Source of the DNA: Tritrichomonas musculus
Taxonomy: Eukaryota > Parabasalia > Tritrichomonadida > Tritrichomonadidae
Length of the DNA stretch: 64,000 bases
Assembly (NCBI GenBank): GCA_039105265.1
Contig: JAPFFF010000030.1
Span: 1,695,927-1,759,926 of the forward strand
Reading direction: 5' to 3'
In this document: piece by piece, positions 27,176-37,304 of the stretch
Layout of the letters: each line of letters opens with the position of its first letter
Numbering within the stretch: the first letter of the stretch is position 1
The notes under the pieces: model-generated
Databases searched by the model: none
Told to the model about the DNA's origin: nothing
What the model saw: the letters and a program-made list of their open reading frames with translations, nothing else
Program-made: the position numbers and the translations under genes

Positions 27176-30016
27176 TTATGTAACATAAGTACCAAAAATA
27201 TCAAAATGATAAAATTGCATTTCATTCTTTCCATTCCATGATGGGCCTGTTTGAACAATTCTGATAAATTTAACAGGTGGACTTGGATTAGGTAATTGAT
27301 AAACATCAGCAATTTGGTGTTCATTTTCTGTTTTCTCATCAATATCAATTAATGTTGTCCATGAATCTATATCTTTACTTATATCATCTGATGCAATTAT
27401 TTTGTAGCTTTTCATTTTTGTTATTTGGCATCTCTTTAGCCTAAAACCACTAATAATGGCCAATCCTGCAGTTAATTCGATTTGAAACCATGAATTTAAG
27501 CCACTAACAAAACAAAATTTTTTTGCATTCAATAAATGGACCAAATTGAAGTCATAGTCAGGAGAATTAATTAAAATTCTGCTTTTATGAATATCATCCT
27601 TATCAAGTAAAGACGATAAATTGTCACCATCATCTTTTATAATATCAACTTTGCTAAACTCAAGATAATCTGATCCATTTATCAAATTCGGCCCAGTCTG
27701 AGTGAATCTGATCTTTTTGCCACGAAATCCAAAAGTTGTAATCTCGAGATTTATGCATTTTCCTCTTTTTCTTGAGTTCAAAATTGATGACTTCATCTCA
27801 TCAAGTTTTCCGTCAAAATTTTTGACTGACCTGATAACAACGCCATCAATTGAGATGTCAAATGAAGAAGGGATGAGACATTCTCGTGTAAATGTGAATG
27901 ATATGTTATTGAATGAAACTTCCTCTTCCAATTCAAACTCAACAGAAAATTTGGTGCCAGACCAAGTCGTGAATGTTTTGTTTGGATCAGGATCTATCAA
28001 ATTGTAGATGTCGTTCGTTGATTTTGTTATAATGAATAAACGGTCAAATGGCGTTTTTTCTTTTAATTTCAGTTGCTGTAAGATTCCAGGATCATTCGGA
28101 CATGAGTCATAAATGCAGTCAATTGACTCATTGTATCCACATGATATAAATTCTGTTTTTCTGTGGTAAATTTCCATTGGCCTTCTTCTTCCGTTGCAAT
28201 GATATTCTGTCTCAGGCAAAGCAACTTTGAACACACGACTTGTTGATGAAAGCTGTAAAGCTTTGCTGTCTATTTTGACCTTGGTTGGTTCTGTTCCAGA
28301 CAAAACAATTTTATACACTTGATCTTCTCTCTTTGATTTCTTTACTTCTGTTTCAGGCAAAGCATTTTTGTAAGAATCCTTTGGTTTTGTATCTACAAAG
28401 TCTCTTTTTGCTTTTTTAACTTCTGTTTTAGGCAAGACTTGGTTTTGAGACAATTCTTGAAGCTTTTGGAACTCATTTTTATTTTCATCCTGATTAATTG
28501 TTGGTTCTTGCTTATCAACTTTATGCATTTCTCTTTTGAATGGAACTGTTGTTCGGTTTTCCGTTTTATCATTAAGTGCAGGAAGCTCAAATTTTTTAAA
28601 AGAATATTGTGTGTTATAATTTGCTTGTGAATTCTGATTGCCTTGTAATGTTATGCTTTTCTTTTCAAAATCAGTTTCCGCCTTCTTCAATTGGTCATCC
28701 ATTTTTGGCAGGCTGCTTCTTGACTCGCTTGTTTCTTGATCACTTGTCGCTATTTTCGAGACAGTCATGGCCTCTGTTTTTGTTTTAGCATTATCATTAT
28801 TTGTTTTCGTATTCTTTGCATTTTTGAGGACACTAAGTTCTTCTTTCACTTTTTTCAATTCTGATTTGAGAGATGTTATGACTGATTTCATTTTGTGAAC
28901 TTCTTCTTTAAGATTTTCTTCTTCTTCCATTCCTTTGAATGTTGTTGGTTCTTGATTAATCGAATCAACGTAATCAATCAACTCATATAAATCAACATTA
29001 TCGAGGCAAAATTTTAATCTTCTTGTCATTTCATCTTCATTTTCGTCCTCATCCAATAAAATAACATCTGGCTCATTCAATTTATCTTCAAATTCAAGGA
29101 TATCATCATTACGTGAAAGACTCAATTTTTGATATATTTCCTTGAAATTTGGCCTTTCTTGTGGATCATGTGACCAACACTTTTCTATCATTTTTTTGAG
29201 GCCTTTTTTGATCGGTTCGTTTTCGATATCAGGACGATAACCAGTTTTTACCTTCGTTTTCAGTTCAAATGAAGTAATTCTGTTTGGACCACATAGAAGA
29301 TCATAATAAGCTCTTTTTCCTGTTAAAATTTCATACATAAGTATGCCAAATGAATAAACATCTGCTTTTGTATTATATCGATAACTTGAAATAACTTCAG
29401 GTGCCATATATTGAACTGTACCTGATTCATTTCTGGATTGGTTATCTGGATCTGCTGCATTGAAAAATTTGGAGAGTCCGAAATCTGTAATTCTAGGATA
29501 TAAGTCATCATCTAAAAGAATATTTTCTGGTTTTAAGTCTCGGTGAATTATATGATAACTATGAAGAATTATCATTCCACGGGCAATTCCTATGAGTATT
29601 ATTTGCTTTTTTGTGTCATCAAATATATCTGGACATAATCCTTTTCGTTCTAATTCAAGTAAATTAGAAAGAGACCCATTTCTCTTATAATCCATTAAAA
29701 TTGTAATGTTTTGGAATCCTCTTAAACCAGTATATGAAAAACCTCTGAATTGGATAATTGTTGGATGTTGAATTAGAATTAAAATACGTATTTCTCTTGA
29801 AATAAATAGTTTTTCTGTGGTATTTGATTGATATATGCATGTTTTCATAATATATTCTTTTCCTGTATCAATATTCTTGACTAAATCAATTAAACCAAAA
29901 CCTCCAGCACCGAGATTTGAAACAAATTTGTAATCTTTAGGATCGAACAAGTATTTGTCATTTGTACTTTTAAGTCTGATATTTGAAATTGTATTAAGCT
30001 GTGAAATTAAAGACAT
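27176..30016 (-). CDS. Protein kinase with tandem C-terminal discoidin-like domains
   Basis: I start the protein at the first in-frame ATG, giving 946 residues; an upstream open stretch to 30079 begins only with TTG. The kinase domain spans about 28-305: LGAGGFGLIDLV, YIMKTC lysine, HRDLKPENILL (about 155), DFGLSK (about 178) and GTVQYMAPEV; it looks active and TKL-like. A coiled coil follows at about 370-420. A Lys/Glu/Ser-rich linker then contains repeated units based on LPETEVKKSKR. From about 640 to 946 there are two beta-sandwich modules of the F5/8 type C (discoidin) kind, with KIRFTQTGPNL and KFIRIVQTGPSWNG near their ends. The same pair occurs in the BTB protein at 45720-47660. Such domains bind carbohydrate, lipid or protein; in a protein without a signal peptide, protein binding is most likely. 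This role is inferred. Confidence 0.87.
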   Translation of the reverse strand: MSLISQLNTISNIRLKSTNDKYLFDPKDYKFVSNLGAGGFGLIDLVKNIDTGKEYIMKTCIYQSNTTEKLFISREIRILILIQHPTIIQFRGFSYTGLRGFQNITILMDYKRNGSLSNLLELERKGLCPDIFDDTKKQIILIGIARGMIILHSYHIIHRDLKPENILLDDDLYPRITDFGLSKFFNAADPDNQSRNESGTVQYMAPEVISSYRYNTKADVYSFGILMYEILTGKRAYYDLLCGPNRITSFELKTKVKTGYRPDIENEPIKKGLKKMIEKCWSHDPQERPNFKEIYQKLSLSRNDDILEFEDKLNEPDVILLDEDENEDEMTRRLKFCLDNVDLYELIDYVDSINQEPTTFKGMEEEENLKEEVHKMKSVITSLKSELKKVKEELSVLKNAKNTKTNNDNAKTKTEAMTVSKIATSDQETSESRSSLPKMDDQLKKAETDFEKKSITLQGNQNSQANYNTQYSFKKFELPALNDKTENRTTVPFKREMHKVDKQEPTINQDENKNEFQKLQELSQNQVLPKTEVKKAKRDFVDTKPKDSYKNALPETEVKKSKREDQVYKIVLSGTEPTKVKIDSKALQLSSTSRVFKVALPETEYHCNGRRRPMEIYHRKTEFISCGYNESIDCIYDSCPNDPGILQQLKLKEKTPFDRLFIITKSTNDIYNLIDPDPNKTFTTWSGTKFSVEFELEEEVSFNNISFTFTRECLIPSSFDISIDGVVIRSVKNFDGKLDEMKSSILNSRKRGKCINLEITTFGFRGKKIRFTQTGPNLINGSDYLEFSKVDIIKDDGDNLSSLLDKDDIHKSRILINSPDYDFNLVHLLNAKKFCFVSGLNSWFQIELTAGLAIISGFRLKRCQITKMKSYKIIASDDISKDIDSWTTLIDIDEKTENEHQIADVYQLPNPSPPVKFIRIVQTGPSWNGKNEMQFYHFDIFGTYVT

Positions 30017-32259
30017 TACAAAAAAATACCAAAATAATTTTTGGGCAAAATTGATATTTTTATTTTTTTTTCTGAACAATTGAATTCAATTGAATTTTTT
30101 TCTGTTATTTTTTATGTCTCTTTTTTTTTTTGAAAACATGACATGTTTTAATTGATTGATAAACTCTGTTTACATGCAATGAACCTGCCGTTGTTTTATA
30201 GTTGCCAATTTGTCATTGCCATATAAGTGCTTTAATTGTGTGGCATCGTTGGTGTAAAAAAAAAGTTCCAGACTTTTTTTCTATTGTATGATGCAAAAGA
30301 CCCTATTAAGGTATTCATTCAATTTTGTAGTATTCAAAAAGTGACAACAAAAATACAAATTTTGCGAAAAATATCATAATAAATTTTAATTTTTTATATT
30401 AAATATTCATAAAAAAATAATATCATTATATAATATATTTAAATTATTCTATATCTTGCTAAAAGTAGAGATAATTTCATAAATAATCACTCAGCTAATC
30501 TTTTCAACCTGAGTTAAAATTTGAAAAATTGGACATATTTTTTGATTTTGAAAAGAATTATTTTAAAAAATCAAAAATTCCGACGCTGGGGACTTTATTT
30601 TGGATAGATTTTTACTTTGAATACTTTACATATTTTTACTTTTCAGAAATCTTTATTTTCTCACAATTATTCAATTGTTTATATCTTACAATCTCACAAT
30701 TATTTCTTATAAAAATGCACAATATTCTGAAGTATATAATAATTTCATAGAATTGATCTCAATTTTCTGATGATTCAAATATTTCATAAAAATTTAATTC
30801 AATTTAATAAATTAACTAAAAAATATATCTTATATTTAAAATTGCATTTTCCTCATATTTGCTATGATATTTATACAAAACATCATTTTTTTTTCTAAAC
30901 TTATCAAATTGTAAAATTTTCATTCAAAAAGCAAAATTAATTTATTTTTATATTTTACGTTAATTTTACCATTATATTTAGTAATTAAATTGATGTCATC
31001 ATATATTTTATTATATTACAATATGATATCATATACTGCTTTTGTTCAACCTTAATATGGTCTGATGCAAAGTCAATATTGGCCTTAACTCCCACGGGCG
31101 ATTTAAATTTCAGGCGAATACGATTTCCTTTTTAAAAATAAGTTTTTAATTAGGACAATAATATTCTTAAATCGTATATTTTGTTTTATACAGCTATTTT
31201 AACGTGAAACGCTATTTTTGCCATAGGTTATTAAGAAAATTATGTTTTTGAATTGAAAAAAAATATGGATTGAGGTCAATTTTTTGAATTCTTAAGGCCA
31301 AAAAAATTGAAAGAAAAAATCGAAATCCGATAAATATTTTTTTCCGAACTTTTGCAAAATTTTCTATTCAAAAAAATTGAATGATTTATTTTTTATAACC
31401 GTCAAGGCCAAGCATAAAAAAAATTTTTTTAGTTTGTTTCCAAGTGTTTTCTCGCTTTTATCAATTTGATTGCATTTTTAATATATAATAATTACTTAGG
31501 TTTCATCATATTAACCTAATGTGCACTGGATGATGAAGATTTAAATTTTTTTTCAACATTTGTGAATAAACTCCATACAATTTCCTAGTGCCATGCAAAA
31601 TAAGTATTTATTTTGTAATCATGATGCCACAATGACCTTCTTTTATGCAGTAATACTGATTAATCTCTATCAAATATTTAAAAGAATAATCTTCCTCTCG
31701 TTTAACAAATTGACTATTTTGTGATTACTTTTAGAGATATTTACCATTATGAAGATATAGACGAGGCTAGACCTTTTATTAACGTTAATTATAATACGAA
31801 AAATAAAGAAAGTATGATAATTTTTTAAAAGGAAATATAAAACAATAATAATCGATTAATAAAAGCTATAAGTAATGTTTTTAACTTGTTTTTTATGTAT
31901 ATTTTTTATTTTTACAAAAAAAGTGCCAAAAATTGAATGCAAAATTTTGCAAAAGTTCGGCTCTTTGTAAAAATTTAATTCAAATAATTGAATGCTAAAA
32001 AGTGTAAAAGTTCGTGTTAAAATTTCTATCCGAAATCCATTATCTAATAAAGTTGAAAATTATATTCTTTAGTTGATATAATTTCTAATGTTTTATAAAA
32101 AATCTTTTATAAAAATGCTTATCTTGAAAAGTTTTAACCATCATGAGGGTTAAAAAAAAATTTCAATTTGTTTCAGACAAAATTGAATTGATTATTAATG
32201 TTTATACTTTTTGAAAAAATAAGATAAAAAATTAAATATACGATATTCACATAATACAA
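30017..32259. other. Long intergenic region
   Basis: This region of about 2.2 kb lies between the divergent kinase gene and the amylosucrase remnant. It is AT-rich except for a patch near 30185-30250. A block at about 31343-31372 (CCGAACTTTTGCAAAATTTT) recurs inverted at about 31938-31965, which may be the arms of a decayed inverted-repeat element of about 620 bp, but the flanking sequence does not support clear termini. The open frames in this stretch are short and low-complexity. Confidence 0.45.
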
Positions 32260-33522
32260 ATGAAAACCAAAGCACCTCCACTTAAAGAATTCAACGATAA
32301 TATTTTTCAAGAACGCTTATCGGAAAGATATGAAGAACTTTATAACTATTATAATACAATTTACCACAATGACCAAATGTTTGATTCGTTAATTAATATG
32401 ATCTTTGATTTTTATCAAAAAAGGCCAGATTCATTTAAAAAACTCGATTTAGAACGTTTGAAAAACCAAAAATGGTTTTGAAAAAATGATAGCATTGGAA
32501 TTCAATTTTATATAGAAAAAGTTTCAGAATCCTGTCGTTTTTAGCGAGACGATGGCCAACATATTATATCTAATGAACATCAGTGTTGATGTTTTGCTCT
32601 TTAATGGGACTCCTTGTTTGTGGAAGAAGAACATCGATCTAAAAGAAGACTCTTATGTAGATGAAAGTGAAAGTGAAACAGAGAACGAATTCATTGTTAC
32701 AGAATCAGGCGTCATGAAGAACGATGGAAATCACGAATTGATCGAAATGAGCATAATCAAATCCACGTTGGAAGAGAACGAAGAAGAAGAAGAAGAAAAT
32801 GTAATCGAATTCGATCAATCAAAAGAAGTTGGAAGTGTTCATTATAGCTATCCATGGATATCGAGATTGTGGGCCTCGTTAGCTCTCAGTGATATTCAAT
32901 CAATTATCAAGTCAATTAATTCAATATGTAACCGCCTTCCAATCACACGACGACATAAATTGGGGAAACAGATTCGACTCTGAATCAAGCAGTCTAATTG
33001 GCAAAGGGCTTGGAAATTCAGACTGTTTTTACGGTGACATCATCACACTCTATCGTTACTTAAACGACTTTTAAACTGGAAATATGCCCGGATCTTACTC
33101 AAAAGGACTCTTGTTTGCAGAGGACTTGACAACCGGGAAGGCAAGAATTTGTGGCAAAAATTTTTAATGGTATAAAAGAAATTATAAATGCAAGGATAAA
33201 TTGCCCTTCATTCACTGAAAATATAAAAACTGTTTTTATAAATAGTTACTCATATAATCAATACTTTTATGACGATGAATATAATAATAATATGGAATAT
33301 GAGGTCGATCCTGGAGTATTAATATTTAAACGAATTCAAGAAAAAGAAAAATTCTTCCTTTTCATTTTTAATTTTAATAAATATCCAAAGCTTATTCATA
33401 TTCAAAGTGAAGATGTGTAAGGAAAATTCAAAAATATGATAACTGGCCAAGTTTTTGATCAAATAAATAACATTAAAGTAAAAGGATAGGGATATCTTTG
33501 GCTTGAACCAATAATAGAATAA
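32260..33522 (+). pseudogene. Amylosucrase-like (GH13) pseudogene
   Basis: Pieces in different frames follow the order of a bacterial amylosucrase. From 32260, 73 residues resemble the helical N-domain and end in LKNQKWF at a stop. From about 32531 the strand carrying the GH13 nucleophile reads NPVVFSETMANILYLMNISV then DVLLFNG, where the catalytic Asp of the usual RxDA motif is Asn. Next come an acidic insert, then YPWISRLWASLALSDIQ and, in another frame, TAFQSHDDINWGN, matching the conserved SHDD region. GSYSKGLLFAEDLTTGKARI follows in a further frame. The C-terminal beta domain reads FNFNKYPKLIHIQ and, after an in-frame stop, GYLWLEPI. About 200 residues of the barrel are missing between the first two pieces. 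Several frame changes make the gene dead. Amylosucrase makes glucan from sucrose; lateral transfer from bacteria is likely but not tested. Confidence 0.72.
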
Positions 33523-33812
33523 ATATGTTAGCCATCTTTTAGATGTTTTATTGATATAAACTTATTTAGAATAAATTTAGTTTTTTTCAAGTATTTCTTT
33601 TTCTTTTTTTTAAATTTGGAGATATGTTGATCAAAATTTTAGAAGAAATTTTTTGGAAATGTTGATCAAACATTGAAACAAATAATCATTCAATTTCTGA
33701 TCAAATATTTTCCTTGATCATTCAATTTTGAATTATGTTTATTTTAATTTTGAGAAGAAAATTTTTATTTTATATCATATTATTTCGGAATGATTTTATA
33801 TCATTTTTAATC

Positions 33813-35081
33813 ATGACTGAGAGTTCAACACCAGATATAATTGAAGATTGTTTAATATGTCTTGAACCATTAACAAAGAGGCTTCTTCTACCATGCAATC
33901 ATTCGCCTACTTGCGTCAAATGCTTCATAACATATAATTCTTGCTATGGAAAACGAATTTGTCCATTTTGCCAACGCGAAGTCAATAGTGATCCAATCGT
34001 TACAGATTCACTTTCCAATTCAACTTACGAAGAAGAGCTTCAAAAAGGTTATAAACACGATAATCAATTCCATATCTTTTACAAAGATCAATCGGTAATC
34101 GATGAGCTCAAATCTTTTCAACAATATCAATGCAAAAAATGCAATGAAACATTTAAGAACTTTTACTTACTTAACAAACACTTAAAAACACACAAAATGA
34201 CAACATGTAAAATCTGCCACAACTCAAAACGTTTCCTTCCTTCGCAAACACCACAATTTACACAAAATGAAATCAAAAGGCATCTTCACCAACATCCAAA
34301 ATGTCCAGTTTGTCCTTTCGCCGCCTTCGATCAATGCCAACTTAACGAACATATGAGAGAAAACCATTTCAGATGCGAAATTTGTGCCGATCAAGGAAAA
34401 ATTTTATGGTTTCCAAATCTAGACTTACTTCAAGTTCATTTACATACTCACCATTACGCCTGCGAGGACCCAATGTGCGTCCAACAAGGAGTTATCGCCT
34501 TTGCTACAGAATTTGAACTTCAAATGCACCAAATCAAAGTTCACGGAGCCAAAATTCCATTAACAGTTGATTTCAAAGACAATGAAGCTGAACAAAACGA
34601 AGTTGATTATAAAAGTGAACATCGCAGAAGAATTACATTAGCAAAGAAAAAGCTCGGCCAAACTTTGAGAAACGTTCTTCACAATCAAAATGACGTACAA
34701 TCTGTTTTTGATTCACTCCAAGACTTGCAAACCCAAAAAATCTCAGTTAAACAATTTTTAACACAATTAAATCAAGTATGCCAAAAGTCAACTGATGCTG
34801 TTTTTTGTGATGTCGTCGCAGCTATTGGAAATGCAAGAATTCGTGCATCAGTTATCAAAGAACGTCAAGGAATTAATCAAAATAATGATCAGAATTGTCA
34901 TAAACAAAATTATCCAACAATCAATACTAATGCTGAAAAGTCACACAATCATACATGCAAATGTTGCAGAAGTAGTGATGATGATGACAATAACAACAGT
35001 AATGTCAACCAAAAAACTGTAAATAGTAACAATGCTGGTGGAAAGAAAAAAGCAAAGAAGATTGTTATTTCCTCATTTTAA
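33813..35081 (+). CDS. ZNF598/Hel2-like RING and zinc-finger E3 ubiquitin ligase
   Basis: An in-frame ATG exists at 33735, but the added 26 residues are a Phe/Ile-rich run, and a TCATT initiator-like motif sits 12 bases before the ATG at 33813 (MTESSTPDIIEDC), so I prefer the 422-residue form. A RING finger opens the protein (CLICLEPLTK, PCNHSPTCVKC, CPFC; about 13-53). Then come C2H2-type fingers: CKKCNETFKNFYLLNKHLKTH, CPVCPFAAFDQCQLNEHM and further Cys/His pairs to about 250. This order, RING followed by an array of C2H2 fingers, is that of ZNF598/Hel2, the ligase that senses collided ribosomes and ubiquitinates small-subunit proteins to start quality control. The tail is Asn/Asp-rich with a CKCC motif and a basic end (KKKAKK). 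The function is assigned by architecture. Confidence 0.8.
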   Translation: MTESSTPDIIEDCLICLEPLTKRLLLPCNHSPTCVKCFITYNSCYGKRICPFCQREVNSDPIVTDSLSNSTYEEELQKGYKHDNQFHIFYKDQSVIDELKSFQQYQCKKCNETFKNFYLLNKHLKTHKMTTCKICHNSKRFLPSQTPQFTQNEIKRHLHQHPKCPVCPFAAFDQCQLNEHMRENHFRCEICADQGKILWFPNLDLLQVHLHTHHYACEDPMCVQQGVIAFATEFELQMHQIKVHGAKIPLTVDFKDNEAEQNEVDYKSEHRRRITLAKKKLGQTLRNVLHNQNDVQSVFDSLQDLQTQKISVKQFLTQLNQVCQKSTDAVFCDVVAAIGNARIRASVIKERQGINQNNDQNCHKQNYPTINTNAEKSHNHTCKCCRSSDDDDNNNSNVNQKTVNSNNAGGKKKAKKIVISSF

Positions 35082-35403
35082 ATTGTTTGATAATATATGT
35101 TAGAAATAATAAAAGTGTTTATATATTATTTGATATATTTTTCTAAAATATTTGTGAGAGGCTATAGAAAATTTGAGTATTATTAACAAAAAATCTCAGT
35201 TTTTGAATATAAACTAAAAAATCGTATTTTTATCTGAAAATGAAATAATTGATAGAAACAACTAAACGAAATCACATAAAGAATTCTTTTTAGATAAATC
35301 TTTTATATAAAACTTTGATGATTAATTAAAAAAAGAAAAAATACGAAAGTCTTAATACCTTAATAATTTAATCATCAAACAGATTATATGAAATTTTCTA
35401 GTC
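35082..35403. other. 3' flank of the ZNF598-like gene
   Basis: AT-rich spacer between the stop codon and a double-hairpin element. No gene or RNA was seen. Confidence 0.5.
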
Positions 35404-35828
35404 AGTACCGTTCTATACAAAATAAATGACTTTTGCCTTTAAAAATGATAATAAAAATTTAAAAGGCAAAAGTCATTTATTTTTCTAGTCATACATAACA
35501 TCCAGAAATAGAATTTGCAGCTTTTTTTGATTATGACTGTCTAATCCTCAAAAATCATTTCGATTTGCTTAAGATCAACTATGATAAAGTACATGTTATG
35601 TATGATTATCAGCCATACTAAGTAAGAAGTCATCCAAACTTTCATTGGCTCAAGAGTTGGAATTGGATTAAATTGAGCAAAATACAGCATTTATAGAGCA
35701 GTTCGTCATATTATTAATATTGATGACTAGAAAATTGGTTATTCTTAAAAAATAAATGACTTTTGCCTTTTAAATTTTTATTATCATTTTTAAAGGCAAA
35801 AGTCATTTATTTTGTATAGAACGGTACT
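35404..35828. mobile_element. Double-hairpin (foldback-type) inverted-repeat element
   Basis: The ends are AGTACCGTTCTATACAAAAT and the exact inverse, with inverted arms of about 80 bp. Each arm is itself a hairpin: AAATGACTTTTGCCTTT and its inverse face each other within the left arm (about 35422-35482) and again within the right arm (about 35751-35811). The motif therefore occurs four times in the 425-bp element. An inner inverted pair (TTTTCTAGTCA near 35481, TGACTAGAAAA near 35724) continues the arms. The centre of about 230 bp has no open frame. No convincing target-site duplication is visible. It is a non-autonomous DNA element of MITE or foldback type. Confidence 0.75.
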
Positions 35829-36167
35829 TCGATCAGATGTAAAGTGTTCAAAAATTTTATATTATATAAAATCGTAAACTTTAATGAAATCTTGAAGTAA
35901 AACTTATTATGCTATATGAAAAAATATTATTTATAAAAAAAATTTTCATTCAAATTTAATCAACATAAATCTCAAATTTATCTTAGATTATCCTTCCAAT
36001 ATTTTATTATGTTATCACGTATGATGTGTTCTATTTATATATTTTGTTATTTTCGATTTTTATTTGTTTTGAAATATATGATGCAGCTGACCTCATTCAA
36101 AACAAAAAATATCATTTAATGATTTATAAAAATAAAAACATAATTGTTATATTAATATACCTTATTT
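35829..36167. other. AT-rich spacer, 3' side of the tetraspanin gene
   Basis: No gene recognised. A low-complexity 61-residue frame on the plus strand overlaps the end of the tetraspanin gene and is not supported. Confidence 0.5.
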
Positions 36168-36851
36168 TTAATCTTCAAGTTCAGATCCTTCAACTTTTGC
36201 CTTACTGCTAGAAGAACAAATATAAACGAATGAAGCAATCATTACTGCAGCTTCAACAATCAAGATAACAATTGAAACAACCTGTAAATTTGAATAACTC
36301 TTTTTAACTTTATCTTTTACTATTGGTTCACAAGAATCTTTACCAAACGTTGCTTCAGCTTTATCTCCATCTCCTATGAGATCGCCAATGAGGTCAGCTG
36401 CATCACTTGCAGCACAAGCTTCCTGGTCAAAAACTAGTTTATTGTATCCACAGCATTTGTTTTCTTTTTCAAATTTATGTCTTGCTTCTGTATGAAAAGC
36501 ATCACCGTACCAATTCTTTTCAGCTTTTTCGAGGGTTTTCTTCTTCAATGAAAATGAAAGCGCGAGGCATACAATTTCAACAATGATGCAGACAATAAGG
36601 ATGAAAATGTATAAGCAATATATGCAACGACAGCAGCAACTTATTGTAAGACCAAAAATTGCAGAAATAATTGCCATAACCATTACAACAATAAGAAAGA
36701 CAAATGCTGGGGAATCATTGTCTAATACTTTCCATGGACTGTCAACATATTGTTTGAAAACAACGGCACATCCAACAATTGAAGCTACAAGAAGACAGCC
36801 ACATAAAATTCCTACAACTATTTTTGGTATGCTATCTTTGCCACACCCCAT
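36168..36851 (-). CDS. Tetraspanin-family membrane protein
   Basis: This 227-residue protein starts at an ATG (MGCGKDSIPK; cysteine near the N-terminus as in palmitoylated tetraspanins). Four membrane helices lie at about 10-33, 49-71, 76-101 and 189-212. A cluster of cysteines (SCCCRCIYC, 71-79) follows TM2, a typical palmitoylation site. The large extracellular loop (102-188) contains the defining CCG motif at 133-135 plus Cys146 and Cys174, enough for two disulphides. The cytoplasmic tail is short and acidic. Tetraspanins organise membrane microdomains with adhesion and signalling partners; in trichomonads several are surface or exosome proteins linked to host contact. No neighbour suggests a specific partner. 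Confidence 0.92.
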   Translation of the reverse strand: MGCGKDSIPKIVVGILCGCLLVASIVGCAVVFKQYVDSPWKVLDNDSPAFVFLIVVMVMAIISAIFGLTISCCCRCIYCLYIFILIVCIIVEIVCLALSFSLKKKTLEKAEKNWYGDAFHTEARHKFEKENKCCGYNKLVFDQEACAASDAADLIGDLIGDGDKAEATFGKDSCEPIVKDKVKKSYSNLQVVSIVILIVEAAVMIASFVYICSSSSKAKVEGSELED

Positions 36852-37266
36852 TTATTATCTAATATTGTTAAATGAATTTTAAAAAATTACCGAATTAAAA
36901 ACGTATCAAATAAACTTTTTTTCTGACCATTAACAATATTTCAATAAAAATTTGAGAGTTTAAAACAAAATTGAATATTTCGATCATTTTTAAATTTGCT
37001 TTCAAAAAAATCAGTTTTTTTATATTTGCCTAAATTGAAAAGTTCAATATATATTGAACTCGAAGAATTTATATTTGCCTAAATTGAAATGATTAAATGC
37101 GAGGTTATTCATATAAAAATAGTTTTAATGTTTACAAAATTATTATTTTTTTTTTGATTGTTGACTAAAAGTAAGTTAATTTTTTGCCTATCTCGAACTT
37201 TTTTGATAAAAAAAAATGGGATTTTAACGAAAAATGAGATATTTTATGCAAAAAAATTATTTTATT

Positions 37267-37304
<38 letters not shown>

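Noticed and set aside
30017-30079. N-terminal extension of the discoidin kinase
   Set aside because: It also begins with TTG; the first ATG is at 30014-30016 on the minus strand.
31343-31965. Inverted CCGAACTTTTGCAAAATTTT blocks as a transposable element
   Set aside because: The matching arms are short, no termini or target duplication can be defined, and the flanks diverge at once.
32260-33420. Several small independent genes at this locus
   Set aside because: The pieces align in order to one amylosucrase-type protein, so a single broken gene explains them better.
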